Numbered from the stretch's first letter, positions 1 through 8,773 are shown. The stretch is 64,000 bases of DNA from Flavobacteriales bacterium UBA2306 (GCA_002345565.1 DDVS01000001.1:614712-678711), one strand, 5' to 3'. The notes: a model not told the origin generated them from the sequence alone. Program-made: numbers and translations.

Positions 1-422
1 AAGATAAAAAAGAAGCGTTGATTTTCCTGATTCACTTAGTTGGAGATCTTCATCAGCCTTTGCACGTTGGAAGAGCTGAGGATTTGGGCGGTAATAAAAT
101 CAATGTAACTTACTTTGGACAAAATACCAATTTGCATTCGCTTTGGGATTCCAAATTGGTGGACGACCAAAAATATACTTATACAGAATTTGCGAATCTT
201 TTGGACGTAAAATCAAAAGATGAAGTGAAGCAAATCCAAAGCGGAACTTTGGAAGAATGGTTGTTTGACAGTCATAAAATCGCTAATTCAATCTATTATC
301 AAACTCCGAAAGATTCTAAATTAAGTTATGCTTACAACTATCGTTTTGAATCTACACTAGAAAGACAATTGCTTTACGGTGGATTACGATTAGCAAAGGT
401 TTTGAATGATATTTTTGGATAA
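1..422 (+). CDS. S1/P1 nuclease, 3' part (5' end outside window)
   Basis: The frame is open from base 3, so the gene begins before the window and only about 139 C-terminal residues are present; the family usually has about 260. Near the start of the fragment lies HLVGDLHQPLHVG, then DLGGN, then NLHSLWD. These are the Zn-binding His/Asp/Asn signatures of S1/P1 single-strand nucleases (phospholipase C/P1 fold). The family is normally secreted or periplasmic and cuts single-stranded DNA and RNA or removes 3'-phosphates. The signal peptide cannot be seen. A TTG at base 18 is an internal codon, not the start. Family assignment is firm; the substrate is not shown. Confidence 0.9.
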   Translation, partial: DKKEALIFLIHLVGDLHQPLHVGRAEDLGGNKINVTYFGQNTNLHSLWDSKLVDDQKYTYTEFANLLDVKSKDEVKQIQSGTLEEWLFDSHKIANSIYYQTPKDSKLSYAYNYRFESTLERQLLYGGLRLAKVLNDIFG

Positions 423-460
423 TTATGTAAAATCTAAAGTTTAAAAAAAATTACGAATCA

Positions 461-507
461 CCCTTTCGGAGTTTGCAATTGACTTTGGTTGATGCTTCTG
501 AAAGGGT
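461..507. terminator. Weak hairpin after the nuclease gene
   Basis: CCCTTTCGGA (461-470) can pair with TCTGAAAGGG (497-506) across a loop of about 26 bases. There is no good T-run, so this is only a possible terminator. Confidence 0.25.
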
Positions 508-595
508 TTGTTATGAATATTAATAACAGGTTTTTATATTTTTTAGTCAAGTTGTAATTCCTTTTTTTATTTTTGTCTAAATAATATATTTCCAA

Positions 596-2074
596 ATGTC
601 AGAAATAGAAACCAAAACAAGTAAAAACCTCATAAAGAATAATCCGAAAATCATGCGCGCTTGGGCGTTCTATGACTGGGCCAATTCTGTTTATTCACTG
701 GTTATCACTTCTACTATTTTTCCGATTTATTACGCTATTCTAACAACGGCTTATGAGAAGAAAGAATATGTTCCCGAAACCCAAAAGTGGATTGACGTGG
801 CGGTTCCTCATATGATTAAAATTTTTGGGAAAAATTACCAGCCCGATGCTGTTTATGGATATTCTTTGACCTTCTCATTTTTGATTGTTGTGCTGCTTTC
901 TCCGTTTTTATCCTCATTAGCAGACACCATTGGGAACAAAAAATCTTTTCTTCAGTTTTTCTGTTATCTGGGCGCTACGTCTTGTATGGGACTGGCAATG
1001 TTTACAGGAATGGGCACTGTTTGGCTAGGACTATTATTCAGCATTACAGCAAGTGTAGGATTCTGGGGAAGTTTGGTATTTTATAATTCTTTTTTACCGG
1101 ATATTGCCACCACGGACAAGCAAGATGCGCTTTCTGCAAAAGGTTATGTTTACGGCTATATCGGTTCTGTAATATTAGTTGTTATTTGCTTGGTTCTTAT
1201 ACAGGTTTGTGCAAAAACACCTGCACAAGCACAGATTTATACGAGAGTAAGTTTCTTATTAACAGGTGCATGGTGGTTTGGATTTTCACAATACACCTTT
1301 AAACATTTACCACAATTTGGACAGGTTAAAGAGCAGTTACCAAAAGATTTGGTATTGCTTAACTATAAAAACATTTTTAAAAGCGATTCTTATGAAGGTG
1401 GCTTTTGGGCAGTTTTCAAAGCTAATATTTGTTTTTACAATGAGATTGCAAAAGAAAGTTTTCGTGAGCTTTTCAAAGTGGGAAATCAGCTTTTCGGCAG
1501 TAGAAATTTAAAATATTTCTTGACCAGCTTTTTCTTTTACAGCGTTGGGATGCAGACGATTTTCCTTATGGCCACATTATTTGGAAAAAGAGAAATCAAT
1601 ATGGCACAGGACAAATTGATTATGACTTTGTTACTAATCCAAATCGAAGCAATTATCGGCGCTTTGTTTTTCTCTTGGTTATCGAAGAAAATCGGGAATA
1701 AAAATGTGATTAGCATTACGGTTGCCATGTGGATTGGCGCTTGCCTCGCTGCTTATTATCTTAACAAAGAAAACCCCAATGTAGAATACCAATTTTACGG
1801 CATTGCTGCTGTTATAGGTTTGGTAATGGGTGGTTTACAAGCGATGTCAAGATCCACCTATTCTAAACTGCTTCCGCAGGATTCTATGGACAACACCACG
1901 TATTTCAGTTTTTATGATGTGTTGGAAAAATTGGCAATTATCTTAGGAACCTTCATCTTTGCAACATTAATTGAGCAGTACAACAATATGCGTTTTGCAG
2001 CGCTGTCTATGACTATTTTCTTTGCACTAGGGTTGATATTCATCAGATTTGTTAAAACAAAATCGAATGAATAA
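596..2074 (+). CDS. MFS transporter of the UMF1 / Atg22-like type
   Basis: 492 residues with about 12 hydrophobic segments. The N-terminus carries RAWAFYDWANSVYSLVI, the hallmark of bacterial UMF1 permeases related to the yeast vacuolar effluxer Atg22. A long polar loop sits mid-protein (around residues 240-300), and MGGLQAMSRSTYSKLLP near residues 407-425 matches the second-half MFS signature. The inner membrane is the expected location; the substrate is unknown, as for nearly all bacterial members. It is transcribed in the same direction as the GHMP kinase downstream but separated by 93 bases containing a separate promoter-like box. Confidence 0.85.
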   Translation: MSEIETKTSKNLIKNNPKIMRAWAFYDWANSVYSLVITSTIFPIYYAILTTAYEKKEYVPETQKWIDVAVPHMIKIFGKNYQPDAVYGYSLTFSFLIVVLLSPFLSSLADTIGNKKSFLQFFCYLGATSCMGLAMFTGMGTVWLGLLFSITASVGFWGSLVFYNSFLPDIATTDKQDALSAKGYVYGYIGSVILVVICLVLIQVCAKTPAQAQIYTRVSFLLTGAWWFGFSQYTFKHLPQFGQVKEQLPKDLVLLNYKNIFKSDSYEGGFWAVFKANICFYNEIAKESFRELFKVGNQLFGSRNLKYFLTSFFFYSVGMQTIFLMATLFGKREINMAQDKLIMTLLLIQIEAIIGALFFSWLSKKIGNKNVISITVAMWIGACLAAYYLNKENPNVEYQFYGIAAVIGLVMGGLQAMSRSTYSKLLPQDSMDNTTYFSFYDVLEKLAIILGTFIFATLIEQYNNMRFAALSMTIFFALGLIFIRFVKTKSNE

Positions 2075-2142
2075 CAATCAGGAGTATAGAATTAACAAAA
2101 TTTAGGCTCGAAAGTTGATAAGTCTAGAAAGAAAATATTTTG

Positions 2143-2150
2143 TAAATTTG
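2143..2150 (+). promoter_or_regulatory. -7 box of a Bacteroidota-type promoter before the GHMP kinase
   Basis: TAAATTTG matches the TAnnTTTG -7 consensus exactly. The nearest TTG (2115-2117) is 25 bases upstream, slightly longer than the usual 17-23. The start codon follows 17 bases later. Confidence 0.4.
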
Positions 2151-2167
2151 CCATATCAAAACGCAGC

Positions 2168-3094
2168 ATGAATAATCCTTTATTTTACGCAAAAATTATT
2201 CTTTTTGGAGAATACGGAATGATAGAGAACTCGCAAGGGTTGGTTGTACCGTATAGTTTTTATAAAGGAACACTCAAATTTTCTGATTTAGACAACGATT
2301 TTGAAAAAAAATCCAACCAGTCTTTAGAAAAATATTCCAATTATTTAGCGGATTTAGAATTGCCCTCAGATTTTAAACTGAATGTTGAGGCTTTCAAAAA
2401 TGACATTATAAAAGGCTTGTTCTTTGATTCCAATATTCCGCAAGGTTATGGTGTTGGAAGTTCTGGCGCTTTGGTGGCTGCGATTTTCGAAAAATATTCT
2501 TTCACAAAAAGAGACCCGGAAACAATTTCCAAAGACGAACTGAAAGATTTGAAAAAAGTATTTGGTCAGTTGGAAAGTTATTTCCACGGAACAAGCTCTG
2601 GAATGGATCCTCTGATTTGCTATATGAATCTTCCGATTCTTATCGAAAATAAAGAAAACGTTGGTAAAGTTTCTCTTCCTAAAGAAGAAGTAGGGAAAGG
2701 GGCGATTTTCTTGATAGACTCCGGAATAACCGGCGAAACCGGACCTATGATTCAGATTTTCTTTGAGAAGTTGAAAAACGAAGGTTTCCGTAAGACTTTA
2801 AAAGAAGAGTTTATCCGCTACAACAATGCTTGTATCGATGCTTTTTTGAAAAAAGATATGAATCCGTTTTTCCGTAATATGAAAAAATTATCGGTTTGGG
2901 CTTATGAACATTTTCGTCCGATGATTCCGGAAAACGTTTTCAAAGCTTGGAAAAAAGGTTTGGATTCTAACGCATATTACCTGAAACTTTGCGGAAGCGG
3001 CGGTGGAGGTTATATTCTTGGATTTACAAAAGATTACGAAAAAGCGGAGAAAATGTTAGATGGTTTTCAAAAAGAAGTCATTTACAGGTTTTAA
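2168..3094 (+). CDS. GHMP kinase, probable mevalonate kinase
   Basis: 308 residues. GYGVGSSGALVAAIFEKYS (about residues 94-112) is the GHMP ATP-binding loop. GTSSGMDP follows, with the catalytic-region Asp, and CGSGGGGYILGF near the C-terminus is GHMP motif 3. The N-terminal FYAKIILFGEYGMI matches the mevalonate kinase start AKxILxGEyxV. Mevalonate kinases phosphorylate mevalonate with ATP in isopentenyl-diphosphate synthesis, the route used by flavobacteria. The next gene is a UbiA prenyltransferase, which fits isoprenoid metabolism. Phosphomevalonate kinase cannot be fully excluded from sequence reading alone. Confidence 0.8.
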   Translation: MNNPLFYAKIILFGEYGMIENSQGLVVPYSFYKGTLKFSDLDNDFEKKSNQSLEKYSNYLADLELPSDFKLNVEAFKNDIIKGLFFDSNIPQGYGVGSSGALVAAIFEKYSFTKRDPETISKDELKDLKKVFGQLESYFHGTSSGMDPLICYMNLPILIENKENVGKVSLPKEEVGKGAIFLIDSGITGETGPMIQIFFEKLKNEGFRKTLKEEFIRYNNACIDAFLKKDMNPFFRNMKKLSVWAYEHFRPMIPENVFKAWKKGLDSNAYYLKLCGSGGGGYILGFTKDYEKAEKMLDGFQKEVIYRF

Positions 3095-3100
3095 TCTGAT

Positions 3101-3198
3101 CTATAAAAGTCGCAAATTTAAAAAATTTAGCTTTTTTTCTTTTAATTCTACATTTCAAATTCTAATTCATTGAAAATCTTTTGTGACTTTTGTGGTTT
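3101..3198. repeat. Palindromic intergenic repeat, copy A (one arm degenerate)
   Basis: The right arm CTTTTGTGACTTTTGTGG (3178-3195) is identical to the right arm of the copy at 28024-28153. The left arm near 3101-3116 (CTATAAAAGTCGCAAA) is a degenerate inverse, about 13 of 16 matching. The interior is AT-rich and unrelated. It lies between the GHMP kinase and the prenyltransferase genes. Confidence 0.6.
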
Positions 3199-3220
3199 AA
3201 AAGATTTATTTAAAATAAAA

Positions 3221-4138
3221 ATGACTGAAAAACCGACGTCCCGAAATGCTCTTTATCGTATTTCTCAGTTGATGGGTTTTCTTTTGGGTGCTCGTTTTTT
3301 TGTGGCCATTCTGCTCACTTTTGCGCTATATGTTTCTACATTTTTCCTGTTCAACAGGGAAGAAACTTTAAGAAATTTTGTTTTTGATTACAAAGTTCAC
3401 AGCATCATTATCTGCTCTGTTTTGAGCATTCTGGCAGGCGGAATTATCAACCGCTTTTATGATAAAGAGAAAGATCAACTGACGAAACCTTTCCGTTCCA
3501 GATTACAGAATTTCTTGAAGGAAAAATATTTTCTTACGGCCTACGTTGCACTCAACACATTTTCGCTGGGATTGGCCATTTTAGTTTCACAAAGAGTGTT
3601 TGTTTTCTTCTTGATTTATCAGTTTTTGATGTGGTTTTATAGCCATAAACTCAGCAAAATCCTTGTACTTAACAATTTCACCTTTGTGATTTTAACACTC
3701 TATCCATTCTTCGGAATGTTGATTTATTATCAGACCTTTTCTCTCAAGATTTTGTTCCTTTCAATTTTCCTTTTTCTGATGTTATTGATTATTGATATTA
3801 CAAAAGATACACTAACCAGAAATGCTGATAAAATGTTTGGTTATGATACCCTTGCCAACAGAATTGGATTCCAGCATACCCGTTCGGTCTTATTAATTTT
3901 ACAGATCATTACTTTCTTAATCTCCATCATTCTAAGCATCGGAATCGGATTCCAGAACATTATGGCCTGGTATTTTTTATCCACTACGGCTGTCCTTTTC
4001 GGAACTGTTTTTATGCTTTTCAGAAATCAGAAGAATGATAAATTCAAATCGCTCAATCTGCTCAGGCTTTGGATTTTCTTTGGGATTTTAGCCATGCTTC
4101 TGGATGGCATTTTTCATAAATATCCTTGGTTAATTTAA
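3221..4138 (+). CDS. UbiA-family prenyltransferase
   Basis: 305 residues, about eight transmembrane helices. The Asp-rich motif NRFYDKEKD (NxxxDxxxD) and a second acidic site DITKDTLTRNAD mark the UbiA superfamily, where they bind Mg2+-diphosphate of the prenyl donor. The start is set at MTEKPTSRN. The open frame extends to 3170, but those extra codons translate the palindromic repeat and are unlikely to be real. Similar flavobacterial proteins are often named geranylgeranylglycerol-phosphate geranylgeranyltransferase, but the acceptor (quinone ring, glycerol phosphate, other) is not decidable here. The gene shares direction with the mevalonate kinase-like gene, fitting an isoprenoid cluster. 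Confidence 0.85.
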   Translation: MTEKPTSRNALYRISQLMGFLLGARFFVAILLTFALYVSTFFLFNREETLRNFVFDYKVHSIIICSVLSILAGGIINRFYDKEKDQLTKPFRSRLQNFLKEKYFLTAYVALNTFSLGLAILVSQRVFVFFLIYQFLMWFYSHKLSKILVLNNFTFVILTLYPFFGMLIYYQTFSLKILFLSIFLFLMLLIIDITKDTLTRNADKMFGYDTLANRIGFQHTRSVLLILQIITFLISIILSIGIGFQNIMAWYFLSTTAVLFGTVFMLFRNQKNDKFKSLNLLRLWIFFGILAMLLDGIFHKYPWLI

Positions 4139-4156
4139 AGCATAAAGCATTTAAAA

Positions 4157-4198
4157 CAAAAACCCTTTCAGAAATTTGAAACTCTGAAAGGGTTTTTT
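4157..4198. terminator. Hairpin terminator between convergent UbiA and thiolase genes
   Basis: AAACCCTTTCAGA pairs with TCTGAAAGGGTTT around a loop of about ten bases, followed by a T-run; A-residues on the other side make it usable in both directions. It serves both convergent genes. Confidence 0.85.
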
Positions 4199-4217
4199 AA
4201 ATGATTATTACAAATTA

Positions 4218-5399
4218 TCACTGTAAATTCTCTATCACAATAGCCGTTGCACCACCGCCACCATTACAAATGGCAGCTGCACCATATTTTCCATTATTCT
4301 GTTTTAGAACATTAACTAACGTCACAATAATTCTAGAACCGGAACTCCCCAGCGGATGCCCAAGAGAAACTGCGCCACCATTCACATTCACTTTAGAATC
4401 ATCTAGACCAAGGATTTTGTTATTCGCCAAACCAACCACAGAAAATGCCTCATTGAATTCAAAGAAATCAATATCATCTTTAGTAAGTCCCGCTTTCTCA
4501 AGCGCAATCGGTAAAGCTTTTGCAGGCGCTGTTGTGAATTTTTCCGGCTCGTGAGCAGCATCAGCATAAGAAATAATTTTTGCTAATGGCTTCAAACCTA
4601 ACTCTTCTACTTTTTCTTTTGACATTAGAATCAAAGCAGACGCCCCGTCATTCAATGTAGAAGCATTGGCTGCCGTAACCGTTCCGTTTTCTTTTTGAAA
4701 AACCGTTGGCAGAGTTGGAATTTTATCGAATTTAACTGCTTTATATTCTTCATCTTCTGAGAAAATAATTGGCTCTCCTTTTCTTTGCGGAATCGAAACT
4801 GGAACAACCTCATCTTTAAATTTTCCGGCTTCCCAAGCTGATGCTGACCTTTTGTAAGATTGAATGGCGAAAGCATCTTGCTCTTCTCTCGTAATGTTAT
4901 ATTCAGAAGCGCACATTTCTGCACAAACACCCATATGAACTTTGTTATAAACATCAGTTAAACCGTCTTTTACTAAGCCATCTTGCATTTTGATGTCACC
5001 CAATTTCACACCGTTTCTTCCGTCAAGATAATGAGGAACGCTCGACATATTTTCCATTCCGCCAGCAACGATAACATCCACATCACCAGCTTTAATCGCC
5101 TGAGCTGCCATTGTCACCGCTTTCATTCCCGAAGCACAGACTTTATTGATGGTTGTGGAAGGTGTATGATTGGACAAACCAGCGCCTAAAGCGACTTGTC
5201 TTGCCGGAGCTTGTCCTTCGCCAGCCTGCAAAACATTTCCCATATAAATTTCCTGAATCAAAGTCGGGTCAAGATTAATTTTGTCTAAAGCTCCTTTTAC
5301 CGCGGCCACGCCCAACTGTGTTGCAGGAACGCCAGATAGACTTCCCATAAAACTTCCCATTGGCGTTCTAACTGCTGATACAATGAATACTTCTTTCAT
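4218..5399 (-). CDS. Thiolase, acetyl-CoA C-acetyl/acyltransferase
   Basis: 393 residues, full length for a thiolase. The nucleophilic Cys88 sits in NKVCASGMKA, NEAFSVV is the typical second motif, His348 lies in GGAVSLGHPLG and the acid/base Cys378 in ICNGGGGA. The enzyme either condenses two acetyl-CoA or cleaves 3-ketoacyl-CoA in fatty-acid oxidation. The short-chain biosynthetic type looks likelier because of overall length and motif spelling, but the preferred chain length is inferred. It is monocistronic and convergent with the UbiA gene. A half-palindromic repeat lies upstream of its start. Confidence 0.92.
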   Translation of the reverse strand: MKEVFIVSAVRTPMGSFMGSLSGVPATQLGVAAVKGALDKINLDPTLIQEIYMGNVLQAGEGQAPARQVALGAGLSNHTPSTTINKVCASGMKAVTMAAQAIKAGDVDVIVAGGMENMSSVPHYLDGRNGVKLGDIKMQDGLVKDGLTDVYNKVHMGVCAEMCASEYNITREEQDAFAIQSYKRSASAWEAGKFKDEVVPVSIPQRKGEPIIFSEDEEYKAVKFDKIPTLPTVFQKENGTVTAANASTLNDGASALILMSKEKVEELGLKPLAKIISYADAAHEPEKFTTAPAKALPIALEKAGLTKDDIDFFEFNEAFSVVGLANNKILGLDDSKVNVNGGAVSLGHPLGSSGSRIIVTLVNVLKQNNGKYGAAAICNGGGGATAIVIENLQ

Positions 5400-5432
5400 A
5401 CTATTTTTAATTTTTGATTTTAATTATTTTTT

Positions 5433-5538
5433 AAACACAAGGGTCACAAATACTTTTCACAAAGTTCACAAGATTTATTTTATAATTCTAAAAATTTAAC
5501 TGTGCTCATTGTGTAAATTCTTGTGTCTTTGTGATTCA
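5433..5538. repeat. Palindromic intergenic repeat, copy C (degenerate)
   Basis: The left arm AAACACAAGGGTCACAAA (5433-5450) and the right arm around 5521-5537 (TTGTGTCTTTGTGATTC) are imperfect inverses. A second inner pair (CACAAAGTTCACAAG near 5459; CTCATTGTGTAAATT) gives a nested hairpin. The arms follow the CACA..CACA pattern of copies A and B. The right arm encodes the C-terminal tail of the membrane protein at 5496-5918. Confidence 0.5.
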
Positions 5539-5918
5539 ATATTTTTAATTGATGAGATTAAAATTAGAGCAACCCCTAAAAATTCTATGAACCATCCCCA
5601 CGATAATTTGACGATTCCTGCAAATGTAGATTGCCAGGATTTGAAAGGTAAAAAGCTGAAATAATCCAAAGATTGTAGCTTAACAGCAACGATTGTGAAA
5701 ACAAAAAGCAATATCATTAGAAATGCCATTATTTTCACGCGTTTAGTTTTATCGATTAGAATGAAAACCAGCGTCAATAAAGAAAATCCCCAAACCGCTA
5801 TCGAAAGCGTATGGTCAACTTTCCAAAAGTTCCAGTTTCCAACAATTGGAATATGAACCAAGGGCAAAAAACTGCCTGCCACAACCAAAAACAAACCGAT
5901 TAACTGTAAATTTTTCAT
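5496..5918 (-). CDS. Small four-helix membrane protein, function unknown
   Basis: 140 residues with four hydrophobic segments (about residues 4-25, 38-57, 64-82, 105-124). The loops are short and I recognise no family. The last ~14 residues (IESQRHKNLHNEHS) are encoded by the arm of a palindromic repeat, so the natural stop codon was probably lost to, or is supplied by, the repeat. The gene is single, 96 bases upstream of the thiolase start and in the same direction, with no terminator seen between them. Confidence 0.6.
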   Translation of the reverse strand: MKNLQLIGLFLVVAGSFLPLVHIPIVGNWNFWKVDHTLSIAVWGFSLLTLVFILIDKTKRVKIMAFLMILLFVFTIVAVKLQSLDYFSFLPFKSWQSTFAGIVKLSWGWFIEFLGVALILISSIKNIESQRHKNLHNEHS

Positions 5919-6086
5919 TCTTAATTCTTGTTCGCCAATGTAAATAAAAATTCTTGACTTGCAAAAAAAGTGAAAAGATGATTTTAATTTTCCTCAAAAA
6001 AAGTCAATTTTATTTTACAATTTTATATTAATTTTAAAGCATTAAAAAATGAAAAATAAAAAGTTTTCAAATTGAAACAAAAAGCT

Positions 6087-6368
6087 ATGACTGAAAATCA
6101 AATTAATGATTTTATCAGAAAACATAATGTAAAAGGAGAGCTAGAAAAATATTTCAATAGTGTTTTGAAAGCAAATTCCGCAGAAGATTTGGATATAAAA
6201 GATAAAAAAATCTTTATTGATGCTCAACAAATTAAATATAAGAAAACGGATTTCAATTATCATTCATTCGAAACTTCTATAATGAATAACCGTGATATAA
6301 TTGGTTTATTTGCCCTTGTCTTAGATGATGAAGCACAATTCATAGACGAATTTTTCATCATTTATTAA
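6087..6368 (+). CDS. Hypothetical protein, 93 aa
   Basis: A short acidic cytoplasmic protein with no signal peptide, membrane segment or motif I recognise. The start is placed at the ATG of MTENQINDF; a TTG five codons upstream is also in frame. It stands alone, between the divergent membrane protein and the convergent outer-membrane operon, and ends just before a hairpin. Codon use is AT-rich but not obviously foreign. Confidence 0.55.
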   Translation: MTENQINDFIRKHNVKGELEKYFNSVLKANSAEDLDIKDKKIFIDAQQIKYKKTDFNYHSFETSIMNNRDIIGLFALVLDDEAQFIDEFFIIY

Positions 6369-6374
6369 AACTAA

Positions 6375-6404
6375 AAAACTCACATCCTTCAAGATATGAG
6401 TTTT
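6375..6404. terminator. Convergent hairpin terminator
   Basis: AAAACTCACATC pairs with GATATGAGTTTT around a six-base loop. On the minus strand the single C.A mismatch becomes G.U and the hairpin is followed by a T-run, so it is best read as the end of the sigma-factor operon. Confidence 0.7.
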
Positions 6405-6449
6405 AATAAGAAAATAGTGTATAAGAATGTTCTATGAAAATGTTATCAA

Positions 6450-7532
6450 TTAAAAATCAATGTTGGCAATTTCGATTCCGATTTGGATTCCGTTTTTGTT
6501 TGGCAAGTTCGCTTTGTCATTGAAAATCGGTGTGAAATCTTTTTTGATAAATAAATTAACACCTCCATAACCTAGACTGAATTTCCCTCCAAATAAGAAA
6601 GCATTTACGCCGTCATCCAAAGTATAATCGTACTTTTTGAACTTGTCATTTTCGTTATGAAATTTCACTTTTACGATGCTTCTCGTATTGATTCCCGCAT
6701 ACGCTCCCAATCCAACTTTCCACATTTTTTTTCTAACATCCAGATACTGTTTCCCGTCATATTCGGTATATTTTGGATTAAGATAAAGCTGAAATTCAAT
6801 TGGTAAAGTCAGATAAACATTTCTGAGTTTTGAACGTTTCAAACTTCCTTCCTTAAAATCTTCAAGATATAATTGGGAATCATTTTGAACAAAAACCTGT
6901 GGACGTTTTGGCATATAAGTATCGGTTCTGTAAGCCAATCCGTATCTCAAAACCCAAGGACTTGTGAAACTTCCCAATTGCTTATCTTTTCTGAACTGAA
7001 CCTCAACACTGTGCGAATTTCCGATTCTCATTTCAGAATCATTTTCAAACGGATTGAAACTACCTTTGTCTTTAGTCAAATTTGCGAAAGCATAACTTAC
7101 ACTTACAGCATTCGTATTGATATATTCTTTTGGTGACTTGTCTTTCTTTTTGATTTTGATAGACAATCCCGAAGTTCCAAAAACCATTATATTTTTATTT
7201 TTCAATGTATCTGGTTTTGTATTGTAAACCGAATTTGTAACCGCAGTTTTAGTAATATCTTCTAGCTGCTGACGCTCATTCTCAATTTTATCATTAATAA
7301 TCGTTTCGTATTTTTTAGAAACGGCGTCTTTTTGAGCAATTTGTTCCGCTTTTGTGATTTTTCCAGAGTTGAAGGCTTCATCAATTTTATCCGTTTCGGT
7401 TTTCATATTCGCCTTTTCTGTGGATACAATGAGATTGACTTTCTCTGTATAGGATTTCATCTGATTATCAAGCGTAGTTTGTGCTGTAGCAAAGCTTGAA
7501 AGCATTGCTAAAAGTAGAATTTTAACTTTCAT
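6450..7532 (-). CDS. Exported outer-membrane beta-barrel-like protein
   Basis: 360 residues. The N-terminus MKVKILLLAMLSSFATAQ is a signal peptide. Residues about 20-90 form a Lys/Glu-rich probable coiled coil. The remainder has alternating aromatic strands and ends in an amphipathic strand (IGIEIANIDF), typical of an outer-membrane barrel whose last residue is Phe. It lies seven bases downstream of the anti-sigma-like gene, so it is the third gene of a sigma / anti-sigma / outer-membrane operon. The operon position suggests an envelope-response output or sensor; no specific function is recognisable. Confidence 0.7.
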   Translation of the reverse strand: MKVKILLLAMLSSFATAQTTLDNQMKSYTEKVNLIVSTEKANMKTETDKIDEAFNSGKITKAEQIAQKDAVSKKYETIINDKIENERQQLEDITKTAVTNSVYNTKPDTLKNKNIMVFGTSGLSIKIKKKDKSPKEYINTNAVSVSYAFANLTKDKGSFNPFENDSEMRIGNSHSVEVQFRKDKQLGSFTSPWVLRYGLAYRTDTYMPKRPQVFVQNDSQLYLEDFKEGSLKRSKLRNVYLTLPIEFQLYLNPKYTEYDGKQYLDVRKKMWKVGLGAYAGINTRSIVKVKFHNENDKFKKYDYTLDDGVNAFLFGGKFSLGYGGVNLFIKKDFTPIFNDKANLPNKNGIQIGIEIANIDF

Positions 7533-7539
7533 AGTTTAA

Positions 7540-8232
7540 TTATTTAGTAGTTATAGAATCTTTGTCGTAGAGCGTAATTCCGAAGAGTTTGATACGTTTT
7601 GGGTTGGGAAAATCAGAATCATTTTTGAGTTTTATGGTATTAATTCCCATTGCAGATTTTGGAGTTTCTGTTTTGGCTTTATCGATTTCTACTCCGAAAA
7701 GTAAATCCGATGAAGACACATATTTCACTCTTGGTTTTGTGCTGAGCGGAGTCGAAGCATCGTTTTGAGTCAATTGTTCTTCCGGTTTAGAAACAATCTG
7801 AGGTTCTTCTTTTTTTATAACGTTTTCTTTTTGAGGAATTTGATTTGAAATTGATTGTTCTTTATTAACTAATTGATTCTCATTAATATTCTCAAAAGCT
7901 AATTTTTCATTCTTAGTTTCAGAATTCTTAATCGGAATCGATTTTTGAATTTCATCTGTATTTTCAGAATGCTGACGTACACTTGAAATTTGATTTTCAA
8001 TTCGAGGAAATTTAAATTCTGAGCTTTCCTTAACTTTATTTTCAATATCAGTCATCCAAGAAATCGCACCGAAATTCACAATTAGAATGATCACAGCCAC
8101 AAATCTCCACCAAACCATTTTAGGCTTCTTCTCTTTCGCAGGAACTTGGTCGAGTTTTTCTTCCAATCTGTCCCAAAGACCGTTGGAAGCTTTCATTTCC
8201 TGTTGTTCGTATTTAGATTTCAGATTCTGCAT
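7540..8232 (-). CDS. Probable membrane-anchored anti-sigma factor
   Basis: 230 residues, starting at MQNLKSKYEQQ, an ATG that overlaps the 3' end of the sigma gene by 20 bases; the longer open frame upstream is only the sigma gene read in another frame. A short cytoplasmic segment with LWDRLEEKLDQ is followed by one membrane helix (about residues 41-60, WWRFVAVIILIVNFGAISW) and a long Glu/Lys/Ser/Pro-rich periplasmic part. Gene order, overlap and topology are those of an anti-sigma factor. There is no zinc-type HxxxCxxC motif, so the family assignment is by context. Confidence 0.65.
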   Translation of the reverse strand: MQNLKSKYEQQEMKASNGLWDRLEEKLDQVPAKEKKPKMVWWRFVAVIILIVNFGAISWMTDIENKVKESSEFKFPRIENQISSVRQHSENTDEIQKSIPIKNSETKNEKLAFENINENQLVNKEQSISNQIPQKENVIKKEEPQIVSKPEEQLTQNDASTPLSTKPRVKYVSSSDLLFGVEIDKAKTETPKSAMGINTIKLKNDSDFPNPKRIKLFGITLYDKDSITTK

Positions 8233-8773
8233 TTTGTTTCGTGTTTTGTTGCCCGTTAAAATAATCTTGTAACCATTTTTTTGCTTTGCTAAGCTGACTT
8301 TTGCTTGTTCCTTCAGATATATTAAGGATTTCTGCAATTTGCTGATGTTTCTTTTCCTCAAAAACAGCGAGATTAAAAACCAGTTTGTAACCAATCGGCA
8401 TTTCTTTGAAAATCACTTCCAAATCGATGTCCCAAGAAAACTCCGAAATATCTTCTATTTTTTCTGCAATCGAGTCTGTAAATTCGGTTTCGGCATACAG
8501 AATATGTTTGTTTTTTCTGATAAAACTGATGGCATCATTCACTACAATTTTCCTCAGCCAAAACGGAAATGATTCATAATTTTTACAATCTGCAAGTTTT
8601 GTGAACGCTTTATAAAAAGCATTCATCAAGACATCTTCCGCATCATCCCGATTATTAATGTAAGAATTGGCGACCGACAACATTTTCCCGGAAAACATCT
8701 CGAACAAACTCTTCTGAGCCAGCCGGTCATTTTTCTTTGCTTCGGAAAAGATATGTCGTAAATCTTGTTTCAT
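8213..8773 (-). CDS. ECF-type RNA polymerase sigma factor
   Basis: 186 residues. Region 2 includes DAEDVLMNAFYKAFTKL and FPFWLRKIVVNDAISFIRK, which bind core polymerase and the -10 element. Region 4 near the C-terminus (HQQIAEILNISEGTSKSQLSKAKKWLQ) is the -35-binding helix-turn-helix. The start is placed at MKQDLRHIF; an upstream in-frame ATG would add 27 non-conserved residues. It is the first gene of an operon with an anti-sigma-like membrane protein and an outer-membrane protein, the usual layout for an envelope-signal regulon that includes itself. Confidence 0.9.
   Translation of the reverse strand: MKQDLRHIFSEAKKNDRLAQKSLFEMFSGKMLSVANSYINNRDDAEDVLMNAFYKAFTKLADCKNYESFPFWLRKIVVNDAISFIRKNKHILYAETEFTDSIAEKIEDISEFSWDIDLEVIFKEMPIGYKLVFNLAVFEEKKHQQIAEILNISEGTSKSQLSKAKKWLQDYFNGQQNTKQNAESEI

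Noticed and set aside
3170..3220. N-terminal extension of the UbiA protein (KIFCDFCGLK)
   Set aside because: It is a translation of the palindromic repeat arm; the family start fits MTEKP at 3221.
4201..4554. Plus-strand ORF inside the thiolase gene
   Set aside because: Shadow of the minus-strand gene; no family features.
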